DNA of 64,000 bases from an uncultured Chromatiaceae bacterium (GTDB taxonomy: Bacteria > Pseudomonadota > Gammaproteobacteria > Chromatiales > Chromatiaceae), in contig CALALB010000009.1 of NCBI GenBank assembly GCA_937923175.1, positions 1 to 64,000 on the forward strand. Direction: 5' to 3'. The first letter of the stretch is position 1. Every line of letters starts with the position of its first letter. The notes beneath the pieces are model-generated. The model had not been told where the DNA came from, did no database searches, and saw only the letters and a list, made by a program, of their open reading frames with translations. A program made the position numbers and the translations under genes. Of this stretch, positions 9,036-18,181 are shown in pieces.

Positions 9036-9470
9036 TTAGCGGACCCAGTCGATCAGATTCAGGATCGGTTCGGCATCCTTGCCTGGGCCGATGACCCGCC
9101 CCCGCACGCTCTCGCCAGCACGAGCGACGCTTTCGCGATCGCCGGTGATCAGGGGATGCCAAGGGGGCAGGGGTTTACCCTCGGCCAGACGCCGATAGGC
9201 GCAGGTCTCGGGCAACCAGTTCGGCCAAGCAAGCGTCTTGGGGTCGAGCTGAATGCAGTCCGGCATCAGCCGGGCGCGTTCGGCATAACGGCGGCAGCGC
9301 GCGGTCTCAAGATCCAGGAGGGCGCAGGCGACACGCGAATAGATGATCCGCCCCGTCTCTTCATCCTCAAACTTTTCCAGACAGCATTTGCCGCAGCCAT
9401 CGCATAGCGACTCCCATTGTTCGGGGGTCAGTTCATCCAGGGGGGTGGTCTGCCAAAAATCTGGGTTCAT
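9036..9470 (-). CDS. YcgN-family cysteine-cluster protein (UPF0260)
   Basis: A 144-residue protein with CDGCGKCCLEKFEDEE near the N terminus, a later CALLDLETARCRRYAER, and a CAYRRLAEGKPLPPWHPL segment. This is the full pattern of the YcgN/UPF0260 zinc- or iron-binding family, whose biochemical role is not established. The length is usual for the family. It converges on the ChaN-PDZ gene, with 21 bases between their stops, and diverges from ogt. Confidence 0.9.
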   Translation of the reverse strand: MNPDFWQTTPLDELTPEQWESLCDGCGKCCLEKFEDEETGRIIYSRVACALLDLETARCRRYAERARLMPDCIQLDPKTLAWPNWLPETCAYRRLAEGKPLPPWHPLITGDRESVARAGESVRGRVIGPGKDAEPILNLIDWVR

Positions 9471-9572
9471 GGGCGCCGGATGGATGATTGATGGGAATGG
9501 GTTTTCAGGCTATCAAATCAACCGACTGGCCTGCTATGATCGCCTCCAGCTCGTATCCGTCAGACAGTGTCC

Positions 9573-10109
9573 ATGAAACCTGTGCGCACTGACCACTATG
9601 GCCTGTTGGAGACCCCCCTTGGCAGTCTGGGTTTGCGATGGCGGGATGGGGCTCTAGTTGCGATCGATCTTGATCCAGATCCAGCCAATGCCTGGAGCGA
9701 GCCGAGGCGGCCGCCCACGGCGATTGTGGGTCAGCTGACCGACTATTTTCTCAACCCGCAGACGCACTTTGATTTTCCTCTCCTGCTGAGGGGAACCCCT
9801 TTCCAGCAGCGGCTCTGGGGCATACTCCAAACCATCCCCCCAGGCGAAACCCGCACCTATGGCGAGCTGGCGCTGTCGCTTGGGAGTTCAGCGCGTGCTG
9901 TCGGCCAGGCCTGCCGGGCCAATCCCTGCCCCATTGTGATCCCCTGTCATCGGGTGGTGGGGCGCAATGGTTTGGGTGGATTTTCCGGCGGGCGCTGTAG
10001 GCGGCGTCTTGCCATCAAGCGCTGGCTGTTGCGCCATGAGGGCTGGTCAGACGGGAGGCTCGAGCCCCCAGAAGCGGGCGAGGGTTGGCGTGAGTCCTCG
10101 TTTGATTGA
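9573..10109 (+). CDS. ogt: Methylated-DNA--protein-cysteine methyltransferase
   Basis: A 178-residue suicide DNA-repair protein that transfers the methyl group from O6-methylguanine to its own cysteine. The active-site motif IPCHRVVG is present with the acceptor at about residue 125, preceded by the helix-turn-helix segment TPFQQRLWGILQTIPPGETRTYGELA and followed by GGFSGG. The N-terminal RNase-H-like domain is complete. The ATG at 9573 is preferred; a GTG two codons earlier is equally possible, and neither has a strong ribosome-binding site. The stop lies four bases before xerD, suggesting co-transcription. Confidence 0.93.
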   Translation: MKPVRTDHYGLLETPLGSLGLRWRDGALVAIDLDPDPANAWSEPRRPPTAIVGQLTDYFLNPQTHFDFPLLLRGTPFQQRLWGILQTIPPGETRTYGELALSLGSSARAVGQACRANPCPIVIPCHRVVGRNGLGGFSGGRCRRRLAIKRWLLRHEGWSDGRLEPPEAGEGWRESSFD

Positions 10110-10113
10110 ACAC

Positions 10114-11007
10114 ATGGATGACCAATCGCTGATCGAGGGATTCGCCGATATGCTCTGGATGGAGCGGGGTTTGAGCCAGAATACCCTGGCGGCCTATCAA
10201 GCCGATCTGCGCGACCTTGCCCAATGGTTACGGACGACACGCGGATATGGTTTGCTTGCCGCTGAACGCGCCGATCTGCTCGCTTATCTGGCAAGTCTGT
10301 CCGTCCAGGGTTATCGGGCGCGCTCCAGCGCGCGGCGGCTGTCCTCTCTGCGTCAGTTCTATCGCCATCTCCATCGCCGTGGATTGATCACTTTGGATCC
10401 ATCTGCCCGCATCGACTCGCCCAAGCTGGGGCGGCAGCTCCCGGATACCCTAACCGAGGCAGAGGTCGAGGCGCTGTTGCAGGCGCCTGATGTGGCCGAT
10501 GCGGAGGGTCAGCGCGACCGCACCATGCTCGAGGTCCTATATGCCACCGGGCTGCGGGTGAGCGAGTTGGTCAATCTCAGGGCTGGGCAGCTCAGTCTAA
10601 ACCAAGGCGTGGTGCGGATCATCGGTAAGGGTGGACGCGAGCGCTTGGTACCGCTCGGCGAGGAGGCATTGGCCTGGTTGCTTGCTTATCTGCGCTCACC
10701 CCGCCAGGAGATCCTCAGCGGGCGAACCAGCGAGTTTTTATTCCCGACCCGCCGCCGCGATCGCATGACCCGCCAGGGTTTCTGGTTGCTGATCAAGCGC
10801 TATGCATTACAGGCGGGGATTGGGAAACCGCTCTCCCCCCATACCTTGCGTCATGCCTTCGCCACCCATCTACTCAACCACGGTGCGGATCTGCGGGTCG
10901 TGCAACTTTTACTCGGTCATAGCGACCTCTCGACGACTCAAATCTATACCCATGTCGCCCGCGAGCGACTGAAAACGCTCCATGCCCAGCATCATCCCCG
11001 GGGTTGA
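10114..11007 (+). CDS. xerD: Site-specific tyrosine recombinase XerD
   Basis: A 297-residue recombinase that, with XerC and FtsK, resolves chromosome dimers at dif. It has the N-terminal SAM-like core-binding domain (GLSQNTLAAYQADL) and a C-terminal catalytic domain with all signature residues: Arg in ATGLRVSELVNL, HTLRHAFATHLL, the GHS motif in LLGHSDLSTTQ and the nucleophile Tyr in QIYTHVARERL. The length equals the family norm from the ATG at 10114. A longer frame extends upstream into ogt and was rejected on length. XerD rather than XerC is favoured by the protein start and by the dsbC gene next door, a common gammaproteobacterial neighbour. Confidence 0.92.
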   Translation: MDDQSLIEGFADMLWMERGLSQNTLAAYQADLRDLAQWLRTTRGYGLLAAERADLLAYLASLSVQGYRARSSARRLSSLRQFYRHLHRRGLITLDPSARIDSPKLGRQLPDTLTEAEVEALLQAPDVADAEGQRDRTMLEVLYATGLRVSELVNLRAGQLSLNQGVVRIIGKGGRERLVPLGEEALAWLLAYLRSPRQEILSGRTSEFLFPTRRRDRMTRQGFWLLIKRYALQAGIGKPLSPHTLRHAFATHLLNHGADLRVVQLLLGHSDLSTTQIYTHVARERLKTLHAQHHPRG

Positions 11008-11120
11008 TGCTCAATCATCATGGCCCCAGATCCTTGCCGAATAGGTTAAGATTCAATCATCCCTTGCCCGAAACCAACTCTTTGTCCCAATAAGAGAGCG
11101 TCCCTCTAGGTCTCATTGCC

Positions 11121-11858
11121 ATGCCCAAGATCCATCGTTTTGTTCCATTCTCGTTTGCCCTGATGCTTGCTGCTGGCTCGGTGCTGGCTGCCCCCCCGGA
11201 GGACAGGGTCCGCGCGGCGCTCAAGGAGGTTGCCCCCGATCTGAAGATCACCAGCATCACACCCTCACCGATCAAGGATCTATATGAGGTCATGGCCGGG
11301 GCCGAGGTGCTTTATATCACCGCCGATGGTCGGCATTTTGTCAGCGGGCATATCGTCGATCTGCAAACCCGTACCGATCTGACCGAAAGGCGCCTGGCCT
11401 CGGCCCGCAAATTGCTGATCGATGCTGTCGGCGAGGACAAGATGATCATCTTTGGTGATCAGAGTGCCAAACACACCTTGACCGTGTTCACCGATATCGA
11501 ATGCGGTTATTGTCGCAAGCTGCATCGCCAAATCGACGATTATCTCAAGGAGGGGATGCGGGTGCGTTATCTCTTTTTCCCGCGCGCCGGTAAGGGGAGT
11601 CCGTCATTCGACGAAGCGGTATCGGTGTGGTGTGCCGGGGATGCTGAGGCACGCCGCACGGCCCTGACCCGCGCCAAGGCCGGCGAGAGGATCGAATCCA
11701 AAACCTGCGACAATCCGGTCGAGACCCATATGGCGCTCGGGATGGATCTCGGTGTGCGCGGAACGCCGGCGATCATCACGGAGACAGGTGAGCTCATCCC
11801 GGGGTATGTCGAGCCGCGGCGTCTGGCAGCTCAGCTCAATGCGCAAAGCGGCGGTTAG
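11121..11858 (+). CDS. dsbC: Thiol:disulfide interchange protein DsbC
   Basis: A periplasmic disulfide isomerase of 245 residues. A signal peptide (FSFALMLAAGSVLA) precedes the N-terminal dimerisation domain (from PPEDRVRAALKEV), and the thioredoxin-like domain carries the active-site CGYC at about residues 128-131 and the cis-proline in RGTPAII. The xerD-dsbC order is common in gammaproteobacteria. Its substrates would be multi-cysteine periplasmic proteins, cytochromes among them. Confidence 0.95.
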   Translation: MPKIHRFVPFSFALMLAAGSVLAAPPEDRVRAALKEVAPDLKITSITPSPIKDLYEVMAGAEVLYITADGRHFVSGHIVDLQTRTDLTERRLASARKLLIDAVGEDKMIIFGDQSAKHTLTVFTDIECGYCRKLHRQIDDYLKEGMRVRYLFFPRAGKGSPSFDEAVSVWCAGDAEARRTALTRAKAGERIESKTCDNPVETHMALGMDLGVRGTPAIITETGELIPGYVEPRRLAAQLNAQSGG

Positions 11859-11879
11859 CCCGATGGTCTATAAGCCAGC

Positions 11880-12665
11880 ATGACCCAGTCCAAACCCTTG
11901 AGTGCCTTCGCCCTCGATTTTGTCTGGCGCACAGATCAGGGGCGCGTGCGTCAGCGCAACGAGGACGCTATCTTGGTGCGCCCTGAATTAGGGTTGATCG
12001 TGGTGGCAGACGGGATCGGCGGCTCGATGGCTGGGCATGTCGCGAGCCGTTTGGCGGCCGAGACCATTGCCGAGCGTCTCGGCCGCGGCCCAGCGCTGAG
12101 GGACAATGCTGAACAATGGTGTCTATATCTTCAGACCGCGGTGGAAGAGGCCAATATCGCGATCCTGCGCTATGCCAAGGAGCATAGCGATTGCGCAGGG
12201 ATGGGCACGACGGTCGTAACCGGGATCCTTGGCTGGGAATGGCTGGCGTTTGCCTATGTGGGGGATTCGCGTCTTTATCGGCTGCGCGCTGAGAACCTGA
12301 CCCAGCTTTCCCGCGATCATTCATTCATCCAAGAGGTCGTGGATCAGGGCTTTTTCGATACACGCGAGGATGCCCGGCGCTATGGTATCAGCGACAACAT
12401 CCTCACCCGCGCCCTGGGTTCCTTGCCCAGCGTGGCCGTCTCTGTGGAGACCGTTGAGATCGCGACAGGTGATGTATTTCTATTTTGCACCGATGGTCTG
12501 ACCGGCATGGTCCCAGACGATTGGCTCCGTCAGATCCTGATTGCCGCTGAGTCAGAGACGCTATCAGTGGCTGCCGATGCCCTGGTGCAGCTCGCCAATG
12601 AACAAGGCGGGACGGATAACATCACCCTTGCCCTGGTGCGCGTTGGCGAACGCCTCTCGGATTGA
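11880..12665 (+). CDS. PP2C-family serine/threonine protein phosphatase
   Basis: A 261-residue cytoplasmic Mg/Mn-dependent phosphatase of the PrpC/Stp1 type. The order of metal-binding motifs is intact: RVRQRNEDAI, VVADGIGGSMAGHVAS, GMGTTVVTGIL, AYVGDSRLYRL, LSRDHSF, FCTDGLTGMVPDDWL and GGTDNITLALVRV. Bacterial members often oppose Hanks-type kinases, but no kinase gene lies next to it, so the partner is unknown. It follows dsbC by 21 bases. Confidence 0.92.
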   Translation: MTQSKPLSAFALDFVWRTDQGRVRQRNEDAILVRPELGLIVVADGIGGSMAGHVASRLAAETIAERLGRGPALRDNAEQWCLYLQTAVEEANIAILRYAKEHSDCAGMGTTVVTGILGWEWLAFAYVGDSRLYRLRAENLTQLSRDHSFIQEVVDQGFFDTREDARRYGISDNILTRALGSLPSVAVSVETVEIATGDVFLFCTDGLTGMVPDDWLRQILIAAESETLSVAADALVQLANEQGGTDNITLALVRVGERLSD

Positions 12666-12708
12666 GTGCGCCAGGGGCGTCCTTGCCTGGAGTTGGACGC
12701 GTAGATAC

Positions 12709-12967
12709 TTAGGCAATGGCCTCGATCTGATCAGGCGGCCTTTCAGCAAAGACCGGCATTTCGCTATAAGGCGGGCCCTGATGTCCCTGGCTGAGGTCAG
12801 CAAAGGCCTTCAGTTCTAGGTTCTCATCGCCTGAGCTGGGGCATAGCCTTCAGGAAACCTTCTCGTGCTAGGTTAAGATGACAGCCGGCGCAATGGTGAT
12901 AGAGTGCCTTGCCGCAGCCGGACTCAAACAGCGGACGGTTCTGGTTTCTAGATCCGCAGTCCAACAT
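12709..12967 (-). pseudogene. Frameshifted small c-type cytochrome
   Basis: Reading down from 12967, one frame contains GKALYHHCAGCHLNLAREGF, with a haem-attachment CxxCH, and stops at 12824. The overlapping next frame continues with ENLELKAFADLSQGHQG, then PPYSEMPVFAERPPDQIEAI and a TAA at 12709-12711. Removing one base from the run of four G at 12838-12841 (four C in the coding sense) joins them into a class-I-like cytochrome with a plausible Met axial ligand in SEMPVF. No clean signal peptide is seen upstream, so the 5' end may also be lost. A sequencing error in the homopolymer is the main alternative. It fills most of the 363-base gap before the transporter gene. Confidence 0.7.
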
Positions 12968-13028
12968 CAGGGCGTTGAGCAAGGGGACAGCCGTATATCC
13001 TACCTTCATCTTGCCATAACTCCATCCC

Positions 13029-13796
13029 ATGCGCGTTGACCGATCGACCAGGTTGTTCATTGTTTTGGCGGGCTTTTTTATCTGTAACGCCCTGATCGCT
13101 GAATTCTTAGGGGTCAAGATCTTTGCGCTTGAGGAAACCCTTGGTCTTCAGCCCTTTAACTGGAATCTGTTTGGCCAGTCTGGCTCCTTAAGCTTTACCG
13201 CAGGCGTGTTGCTCTGGCCGGTGGTGTTCATCATGACCGACATCATCAATGAGTATTACGGCCGACGCGGGGTGCAGTTTTTGTCTTATCTGACAGTCGG
13301 CCTGATCCTGTATGCCTTTGCCTTTGCCTATCTCGCGATCGCCTTAGAGCCGGCCGAATGGTGGGTTGGTATCCAGGGCAATGAGGGTGTGCCCGATATG
13401 CAAGCGGCGTTTAAGGCCATTTTCGGTCAAGGGATGTGGATTATCATCGGCTCGGTGGCTGCCTTTCTCATCGGTCAACTCATTGATGTAACAATCTTTC
13501 ATCGCATTCGCCGGTTGACCGGTGAACGCTATATCTGGGCGCGGGCGACCGGTTCGACCCTGATTTCCCAATTCATCGATAGCTTTGTGGTCCTGTATAT
13601 TGCATTCGTGATCGGTCCCCAGCACTGGCCGATTGCCTTGTTTCTCGCTGTCGGCACGGTCAACTATCTCTACAAGTTTATAGTCGCCATCGCCCTAACA
13701 CCCCTGATCTACTTGGGCCACGCTGTCATCGAGCGCTATCTGGGTCCAGAACTGGCCCATGAGCTGCGCACAGTGGCAGCTGCAGCAGGGCGATAG
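13029..13796 (+). CDS. yhhQ: Queuosine precursor transporter, YhhQ family
   Basis: A 255-residue inner-membrane protein with about six to seven hydrophobic helices. It has the family features FFICNALIAEFLGVKIF, WPVVFIMTDIINEYYGRR and STLISQFIDSFVVLYIAF. YhhQ/QueT-type proteins import preQ0/preQ1, precursors of the tRNA base queuosine. No queuosine biosynthesis genes lie in the window. The start is the ATG immediately before the first charged residues MRVDRSTRL. Confidence 0.9.
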   Translation: MRVDRSTRLFIVLAGFFICNALIAEFLGVKIFALEETLGLQPFNWNLFGQSGSLSFTAGVLLWPVVFIMTDIINEYYGRRGVQFLSYLTVGLILYAFAFAYLAIALEPAEWWVGIQGNEGVPDMQAAFKAIFGQGMWIIIGSVAAFLIGQLIDVTIFHRIRRLTGERYIWARATGSTLISQFIDSFVVLYIAFVIGPQHWPIALFLAVGTVNYLYKFIVAIALTPLIYLGHAVIERYLGPELAHELRTVAAAAGR

Positions 13797-13905
13797 ACAG
13801 GCTCTGACCGGTTGCGCGGCGAGCTCAGCGATGGTTGGGCAATCGCTTGCGGATTGAGGATTCGCCGGGGTGACGGCTTTTTCGCGAGAGTACTCGGCAC
13901 TGGGC

Positions 13906-14748
13906 TCAATAACCCAGAGCCTCGCGCTGAGGCTGCTCGGCATAGCCGTCCAGATAACCGACCTGGGTCTCGAGATGGCCCTCGGGATACAGGGTCAGCA
14001 GGCGCCAGCCAGGAGGCCTATCATCGAGGGCAAACAGCGGGCTTGCAGGCCTAAATTGCAGGCAGGTCGAGGGTGTCCCAAGGAGTAGGCAATCGCCAGA
14101 CTGCGCTGCGAATGCCTGGTGGATATGACCGAATAGGATGGCCTTGATCTGGGGGTAGCGGTCGCACAGGGCCAGCAGCGCTGCGCCATTGGCGATCCCG
14201 ATCCCATCGAGCCATGGACTACCCACAGCGGTCGGCTGGTGATGGACCGCGAACAAGGTTGGTGATCCCTCACCGCTGAGCAGTTCGTCGAGTTGGGTCA
14301 GCTGAGCGGGGCTTAAAGCACCCCCATCCTCCCCGGCAATCCGCGAATCGAGCAGGATCAGATTCCAACCGCCCAGCCTGCGCAAGGCGACGGGCGCTAC
14401 CGCGGCACAACCGAGCTGTTGGGTCATCAGCTCGGGTAGATCGTGATTGCCTGGGATGCAGGCGCAGGGCAGGCCGGTTCTGCTCAGGGTTTCATGGAGA
14501 TAGCGATAGGCTGCCGCGCTTTCATCATGGACCAGATCGCCGGTAATCAGCAGGATGTCCGGCGCAAGCGCGCTCACCTGAGCCAAAACCGCCTCAAAAC
14601 TGCGGCGCGTTGTAATCCCGAGCAGCTGACCTGCCGGATCGGCAAACAGATGGGTGTCGCTCAACTGAATAAGACGGATTGGCCTCGCGGATCGCATCGA
14701 GAGAAACCGGCGCCAGCTGGATAATAGGACGGCCCTGGAGGCTGACAT
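13906..14748 (-). CDS. cpdA: 3',5'-cyclic-AMP phosphodiesterase-like metallophosphoesterase
   Basis: A 280-residue calcineurin-like phosphoesterase of the CpdA/Icc type, expected to hydrolyse cAMP in the cytoplasm. The dimetal motifs are complete and in order: LSDTHLF, ITGDLVHD, PGNHDLPE, AVHHQP and FGHIHQAF, followed by GTPSTCLQF typical of this subgroup. Two starts are possible, at 14748 or at 14697 (MRSARPIRLIQLSD); neither has a strong ribosome-binding site, and the shorter one fits the family length better. Substrate specificity is inferred from family. Confidence 0.85.
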   Translation of the reverse strand: MSASRAVLLSSWRRFLSMRSARPIRLIQLSDTHLFADPAGQLLGITTRRSFEAVLAQVSALAPDILLITGDLVHDESAAAYRYLHETLSRTGLPCACIPGNHDLPELMTQQLGCAAVAPVALRRLGGWNLILLDSRIAGEDGGALSPAQLTQLDELLSGEGSPTLFAVHHQPTAVGSPWLDGIGIANGAALLALCDRYPQIKAILFGHIHQAFAAQSGDCLLLGTPSTCLQFRPASPLFALDDRPPGWRLLTLYPEGHLETQVGYLDGYAEQPQREALGY

Positions 14749-14844
14749 GGGAGCACTCTGGATCCTCTTAAACTAGGTATCCCTGCTGATCCAGGCTAGC
14801 ACGGGGGACTACTGCAAACGATGAAGCCGTTCACAAAGTTGTAC

Positions 14845-14861
14845 GCTGTCAGGTAGACAGC
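14845..14861 (-). terminator. Hairpin after mltD, possible terminator
   Basis: GCTGTC pairs perfectly with GACAGC around a five-base loop, ten bases past the mltD stop on the minus strand. Only short T runs follow, so termination is uncertain. Confidence 0.35.
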
Positions 14862-14870
14862 GGCCTTGTT

Positions 14871-16421
14871 CTAGATACCGACGATGAGCCTCTGACCCGG
14901 ACGGATCTGGTTGTCCTTCGGACCAAGCCTGTTGAGCCGCCGCAGCTCTTCGACCGAGATACCGTTCTTGACCGCGACGCGATAGAGCGTCTCTTCTGGC
15001 TGGACGATGTGATAGCGCACCCGGGCGTCTGCTGTGACCGGTTTGGATGGATTTGCCGGTTTGGTCTTTGTCTCGGCCTGGAGAGGGATCTTGGATGGGG
15101 GCATGGCCGAGTTGCTCAGTGGTTTGCCTTTGCCATCAGCCTTACCGACCGTTGCTTGGGCACCGGCTAGGATAGCTCTAGGTTCGGTACGCACTGAGGC
15201 AGTGGGTACAGGCGGCGGCAGGCTGGCGATCCGGCGCGTCGTCCCTTCCGGCAGCCAGACGGTTGTTCCGGCTGGCAGAAACGAATCCCCTTGGGTGACC
15301 GGTTTCCGCCAATGCAGGTTCAAGGCAATCAGGCCTTCCCGGGGGACGCCATAGTGTCGAGCCAGGTGCTCAACGGGCATGCCCTGCGGCAGGCGGATAC
15401 GATCATGCCGCCAGGGTTGCTCATAGCGAATCCCCTCGGGAAAATAGCGGTTGGGGTGGGTCGCCACCTCACGCGCCGCGATAAATTCCGCATAAAAATT
15501 ACGGGAGGCAAAGCCAAACGCTGGGCCCTTGTAGGATTTGACGATCCGCCCAATATCATTGCCATATTGGGCCTTGGCATTGACCATGCCGCCCTGGCCA
15601 TGGTTATAGGCGGTAATCGCCAACGGCCAACTCCCTAGACGGCGATAGGCATCGGCGAGATAACGCGCCGCTGCCTCGGCGGCCAGAATGGGATCGAACC
15701 GCTCATCCACCTGGTCATTGATATTGATCTGATAGTGGCGTCCGGTCTCCGGCATAAGCTGCCAGATCCCGCCGGCACCTGCGCTCGAACGCGCATCGAT
15801 CTGGAATGAAGACTCGACGTGCGGCAGCAAGGCGAGATCCTCGGGTACCCCATGGCGGCGCATGATGTCGCGGAAGATCTGGTCATAGCGACCGCTAATC
15901 TCCAAGCCGCGTTTAAATTTTTCGCGAATACCGCGCTGGGCGCGCACCCGTTCGGAGGCACCATAGAACGCGCTCAAGCCCCCAACGCGCTCGAATTTGC
16001 CGAGCAGTGCCTTGTCCTCCGCGCTCAAGGGCTGTTGGGCGCGCACGCGCTGTTCCAAGTCAGCGAGCCGCCGCCGATAGTCCGCTAGTCGCCCTTGCAA
16101 CCACTCCTGTTGTTCGGGGGTATAGCTGGCCGCGATCGGTCCAGGGAGTCGGGCGACCTCATAGAGCACGCCCAGATGCTCTGCGTCATGGATGGCGACC
16201 TCGCCCCGTCCCCAGACGCTATAGACCTGGCGCCAAAATTTGACATTATCCTCGAGCTCGGGCGGTAGGGGGAAGATCCTGGAATCGCCATATTCGCGCC
16301 CGGGGAGCCGACCGGAGTCGGTCGGCGCTTGCGGTCCAGTCGCACAACCTGCCATCAGCAGTAAACCAGCAGCGATGGGCGCAGCTAGAACAAGCCGACT
16401 GGTACGGACAACTGGTGACAT
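14871..16421 (-). CDS. mltD: Membrane-bound lytic murein transglycosylase D
   Basis: A 516-residue outer-membrane lipoprotein (lipobox LLMAGC near residue 26) that cleaves peptidoglycan glycan strands. The SLT domain carries the catalytic Glu in PHVESSFQIDARSSAGAGG, then IWQLMPETGRHYQI and AITAYNHGQGGM. C-terminally there is a degenerate LysM-like repeat near MPVEHLARHYGVPREGL, a low-complexity linker, and a clear terminal LysM (YHIVQPEETLYRVAVKNGIS to the end). MltD of E. coli has the same layout. The ATG at 16421 gives a proper signal peptide. Confidence 0.93.
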   Translation of the reverse strand: MSPVVRTSRLVLAAPIAAGLLLMAGCATGPQAPTDSGRLPGREYGDSRIFPLPPELEDNVKFWRQVYSVWGRGEVAIHDAEHLGVLYEVARLPGPIAASYTPEQQEWLQGRLADYRRRLADLEQRVRAQQPLSAEDKALLGKFERVGGLSAFYGASERVRAQRGIREKFKRGLEISGRYDQIFRDIMRRHGVPEDLALLPHVESSFQIDARSSAGAGGIWQLMPETGRHYQININDQVDERFDPILAAEAAARYLADAYRRLGSWPLAITAYNHGQGGMVNAKAQYGNDIGRIVKSYKGPAFGFASRNFYAEFIAAREVATHPNRYFPEGIRYEQPWRHDRIRLPQGMPVEHLARHYGVPREGLIALNLHWRKPVTQGDSFLPAGTTVWLPEGTTRRIASLPPPVPTASVRTEPRAILAGAQATVGKADGKGKPLSNSAMPPSKIPLQAETKTKPANPSKPVTADARVRYHIVQPEETLYRVAVKNGISVEELRRLNRLGPKDNQIRPGQRLIVGI

Positions 16422-16546
16422 AGCTAATCAATTCCCCCTGAAAAATCTTTGACCTAGGCGGAAAAGCTCACATATTGCCTTAAGTGTTGCCGAGGTGCTG
16501 CCCTTTTGCAAGCCCGCCAAGGACTTGATGGGCATACGCCTCAAAT

Positions 16547-17143
16547 TCAGGGCGCGCCCAATGGACAATGGCCAAAGGTCTCAAGTAGGGGTATCAATCT
16601 CAGCAAGGGCAGGCCGATCAGCGCCGTGGGGTCATCGCCTTCCAGACGGGTGAAGAGGGCAATTCCCAGACCCTCGGATTTGAAACTGCCAGCACAATCA
16701 TAGGGGTGTTCGCGATCGACATAGCCCTCGATCTGGGCCCGGCTGAGGGTACGGAAATGCACGCAAAAGGGCTCAACAAAGGTATGGGCTCGCTGGCGAC
16801 GGCCATCGAAGAGACATACACCTGTCTGAAAGGTCAGCATGCGTCCCGAGGCGCGTTCTAATTGGGCGATGGCAGCATCCCGACCGCCTGGCTTACCGAG
16901 GATCTCGCCATCGAGACAGGCGACCTGATCCGACCCGATGACCAACGCCTCCGGACGCCGCTGAGCGACGGCGCGCGCCTTAAGCTCAGCCAGCCTTTGG
17001 ACCAGCGCCGCTGGGTCTTCGCCCGGCAGGGGGCATTCATCAATCCTTGGCGACTCGACCGTAAAAATCAATCCGAGGCGCTCGAGCAAGGCGCGCCGAT
17101 AGGGCGAGGTCGAGGCGAGGATCAGCGGCTGGGGGCTGGTCAT
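16547..17143 (-). CDS. Maf-like nucleoside triphosphate pyrophosphatase
   Basis: A 198-residue Maf-family enzyme that hydrolyses non-canonical or modified NTPs. Signature segments are ILASTSPYRRALLERLGL at the N terminus, IGSDQVACLDGEILGKPG with the catalytic Asp, and CAGSFKSEGLGIALF. This fits the YceF (m7GTP) subgroup, which keeps GSFKSEGLG, better than YhdE. The ATG at 17143 gives the family-standard start (MTSPQPLILAS). It begins one base after the gnd stop, so it is probably translated from the glgX-gnd message. Confidence 0.92.
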   Translation of the reverse strand: MTSPQPLILASTSPYRRALLERLGLIFTVESPRIDECPLPGEDPAALVQRLAELKARAVAQRRPEALVIGSDQVACLDGEILGKPGGRDAAIAQLERASGRMLTFQTGVCLFDGRRQRAHTFVEPFCVHFRTLSRAQIEGYVDREHPYDCAGSFKSEGLGIALFTRLEGDDPTALIGLPLLRLIPLLETFGHCPLGAP

Positions 17144-17144
17144 C

Positions 17145-18161
17145 TCATTGGCCCTGGGGTTCGCGGTGACCGCCGAATCGATAGCGCAGCGCCGACAACA
17201 GGCGATTGGCAAAGTTGCCCTCGTCGCGCGAGCTGAAGCGTTCATAGAGGGCGGTGGTGAGCAAAGGGGTAGGGGTACCGCTCTCGATCGCGGCAAGCGC
17301 CGTCCAGCGGCCCTCGCCTGAATCAGCGACCCGACCGGTAAACGCATTGAGCGTTGGATCCTCGTATAAGGCCTGGGCAGTGAGGTCGAGCAGCCAGGAT
17401 GCGATAACGCTGCCGCGCCGCCACAGCTCGGCGATCTCAGCCAAGGGCAGATCGTATTGATAATGCTCGGGGTGAGCTAGGGGCGCGGTCTCGGCATCGC
17501 GCGGGCGGTCGGTGCGCCCTACCCCCGCATGGCGTAAAAGATTGAGACCCTCGGCATAGGCGCCCATTAGGGCATATTCGATGCCATTGTGGACCATCTT
17601 GACGAAATGGCCAGCGCCTATGGGTCCGCAATGCAGATAACCCTGCTCAGCTGGGCTCAGTGGACCGGTACGACCGGGGGTCCGAGGGATGGATCCAGCA
17701 CCTGGGGCAAGGGCGGCAAAGATCGGCTCCAGCCGGGCAACGATCTGAGCCTCGCCGCCGATCATCAGACAATAACCGCGCTCCAGTCCCCACACCCCGC
17801 CGCTCGTCCCGCAATCGACCAGATGGATCCCGAATGGATGCAGACGCTCGGCATGCGCCAGGTCATCGCGATAATGCGAGTTGCCGCCATCGATGATGGC
17901 ATCGCCTGGCTCCAGGTGCGGGATCAATGCCTCGATGAGCTCCCCGACTGCCGCTGCCGGGATCATCAGCCATACATGGCGAGGCGGTCGCAAGGCGGTG
18001 CGCCAATCGGCCAGATCATGGATAGCGCTGGCCCCTGCCTCGACCAAGGCCTGGGTCTTAACCGGATCGCGATGATAGACGACGCATTCATGCCCAGCGC
18101 GCAATAATCGCCGCACCATATTGGCGCCCATGCGCCCTAGCCCGATCATACCAATCTGCAT
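17145..18161 (-). CDS. gnd: 6-phosphogluconate dehydrogenase (decarboxylating), short GndA type
   Basis: A 338-residue oxidoreductase of the pentose-phosphate pathway, converting 6-phosphogluconate to ribulose-5-phosphate. It has the N-terminal dinucleotide fold MQIGMIGLGRMGANMVRRLL, the substrate motif DCGTSGGVWGLERGYCLMIGG, and the catalytic Lys/Asn in GHFVKMVHNGIEYALM. The length fits the short, often NAD-linked class rather than the 470-residue NADP enzyme. A GGTAAGAG ribosome-binding site precedes the ATG at 18161. It lies between glgX and maf in one operon, linking glycogen breakdown to pentose-phosphate metabolism. Confidence 0.92.
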   Translation of the reverse strand: MQIGMIGLGRMGANMVRRLLRAGHECVVYHRDPVKTQALVEAGASAIHDLADWRTALRPPRHVWLMIPAAAVGELIEALIPHLEPGDAIIDGGNSHYRDDLAHAERLHPFGIHLVDCGTSGGVWGLERGYCLMIGGEAQIVARLEPIFAALAPGAGSIPRTPGRTGPLSPAEQGYLHCGPIGAGHFVKMVHNGIEYALMGAYAEGLNLLRHAGVGRTDRPRDAETAPLAHPEHYQYDLPLAEIAELWRRGSVIASWLLDLTAQALYEDPTLNAFTGRVADSGEGRWTALAAIESGTPTPLLTTALYERFSSRDEGNFANRLLSALRYRFGGHREPQGQ

Positions 18162-18181
18162 CGCTCTTACCTTTTTTGAAT

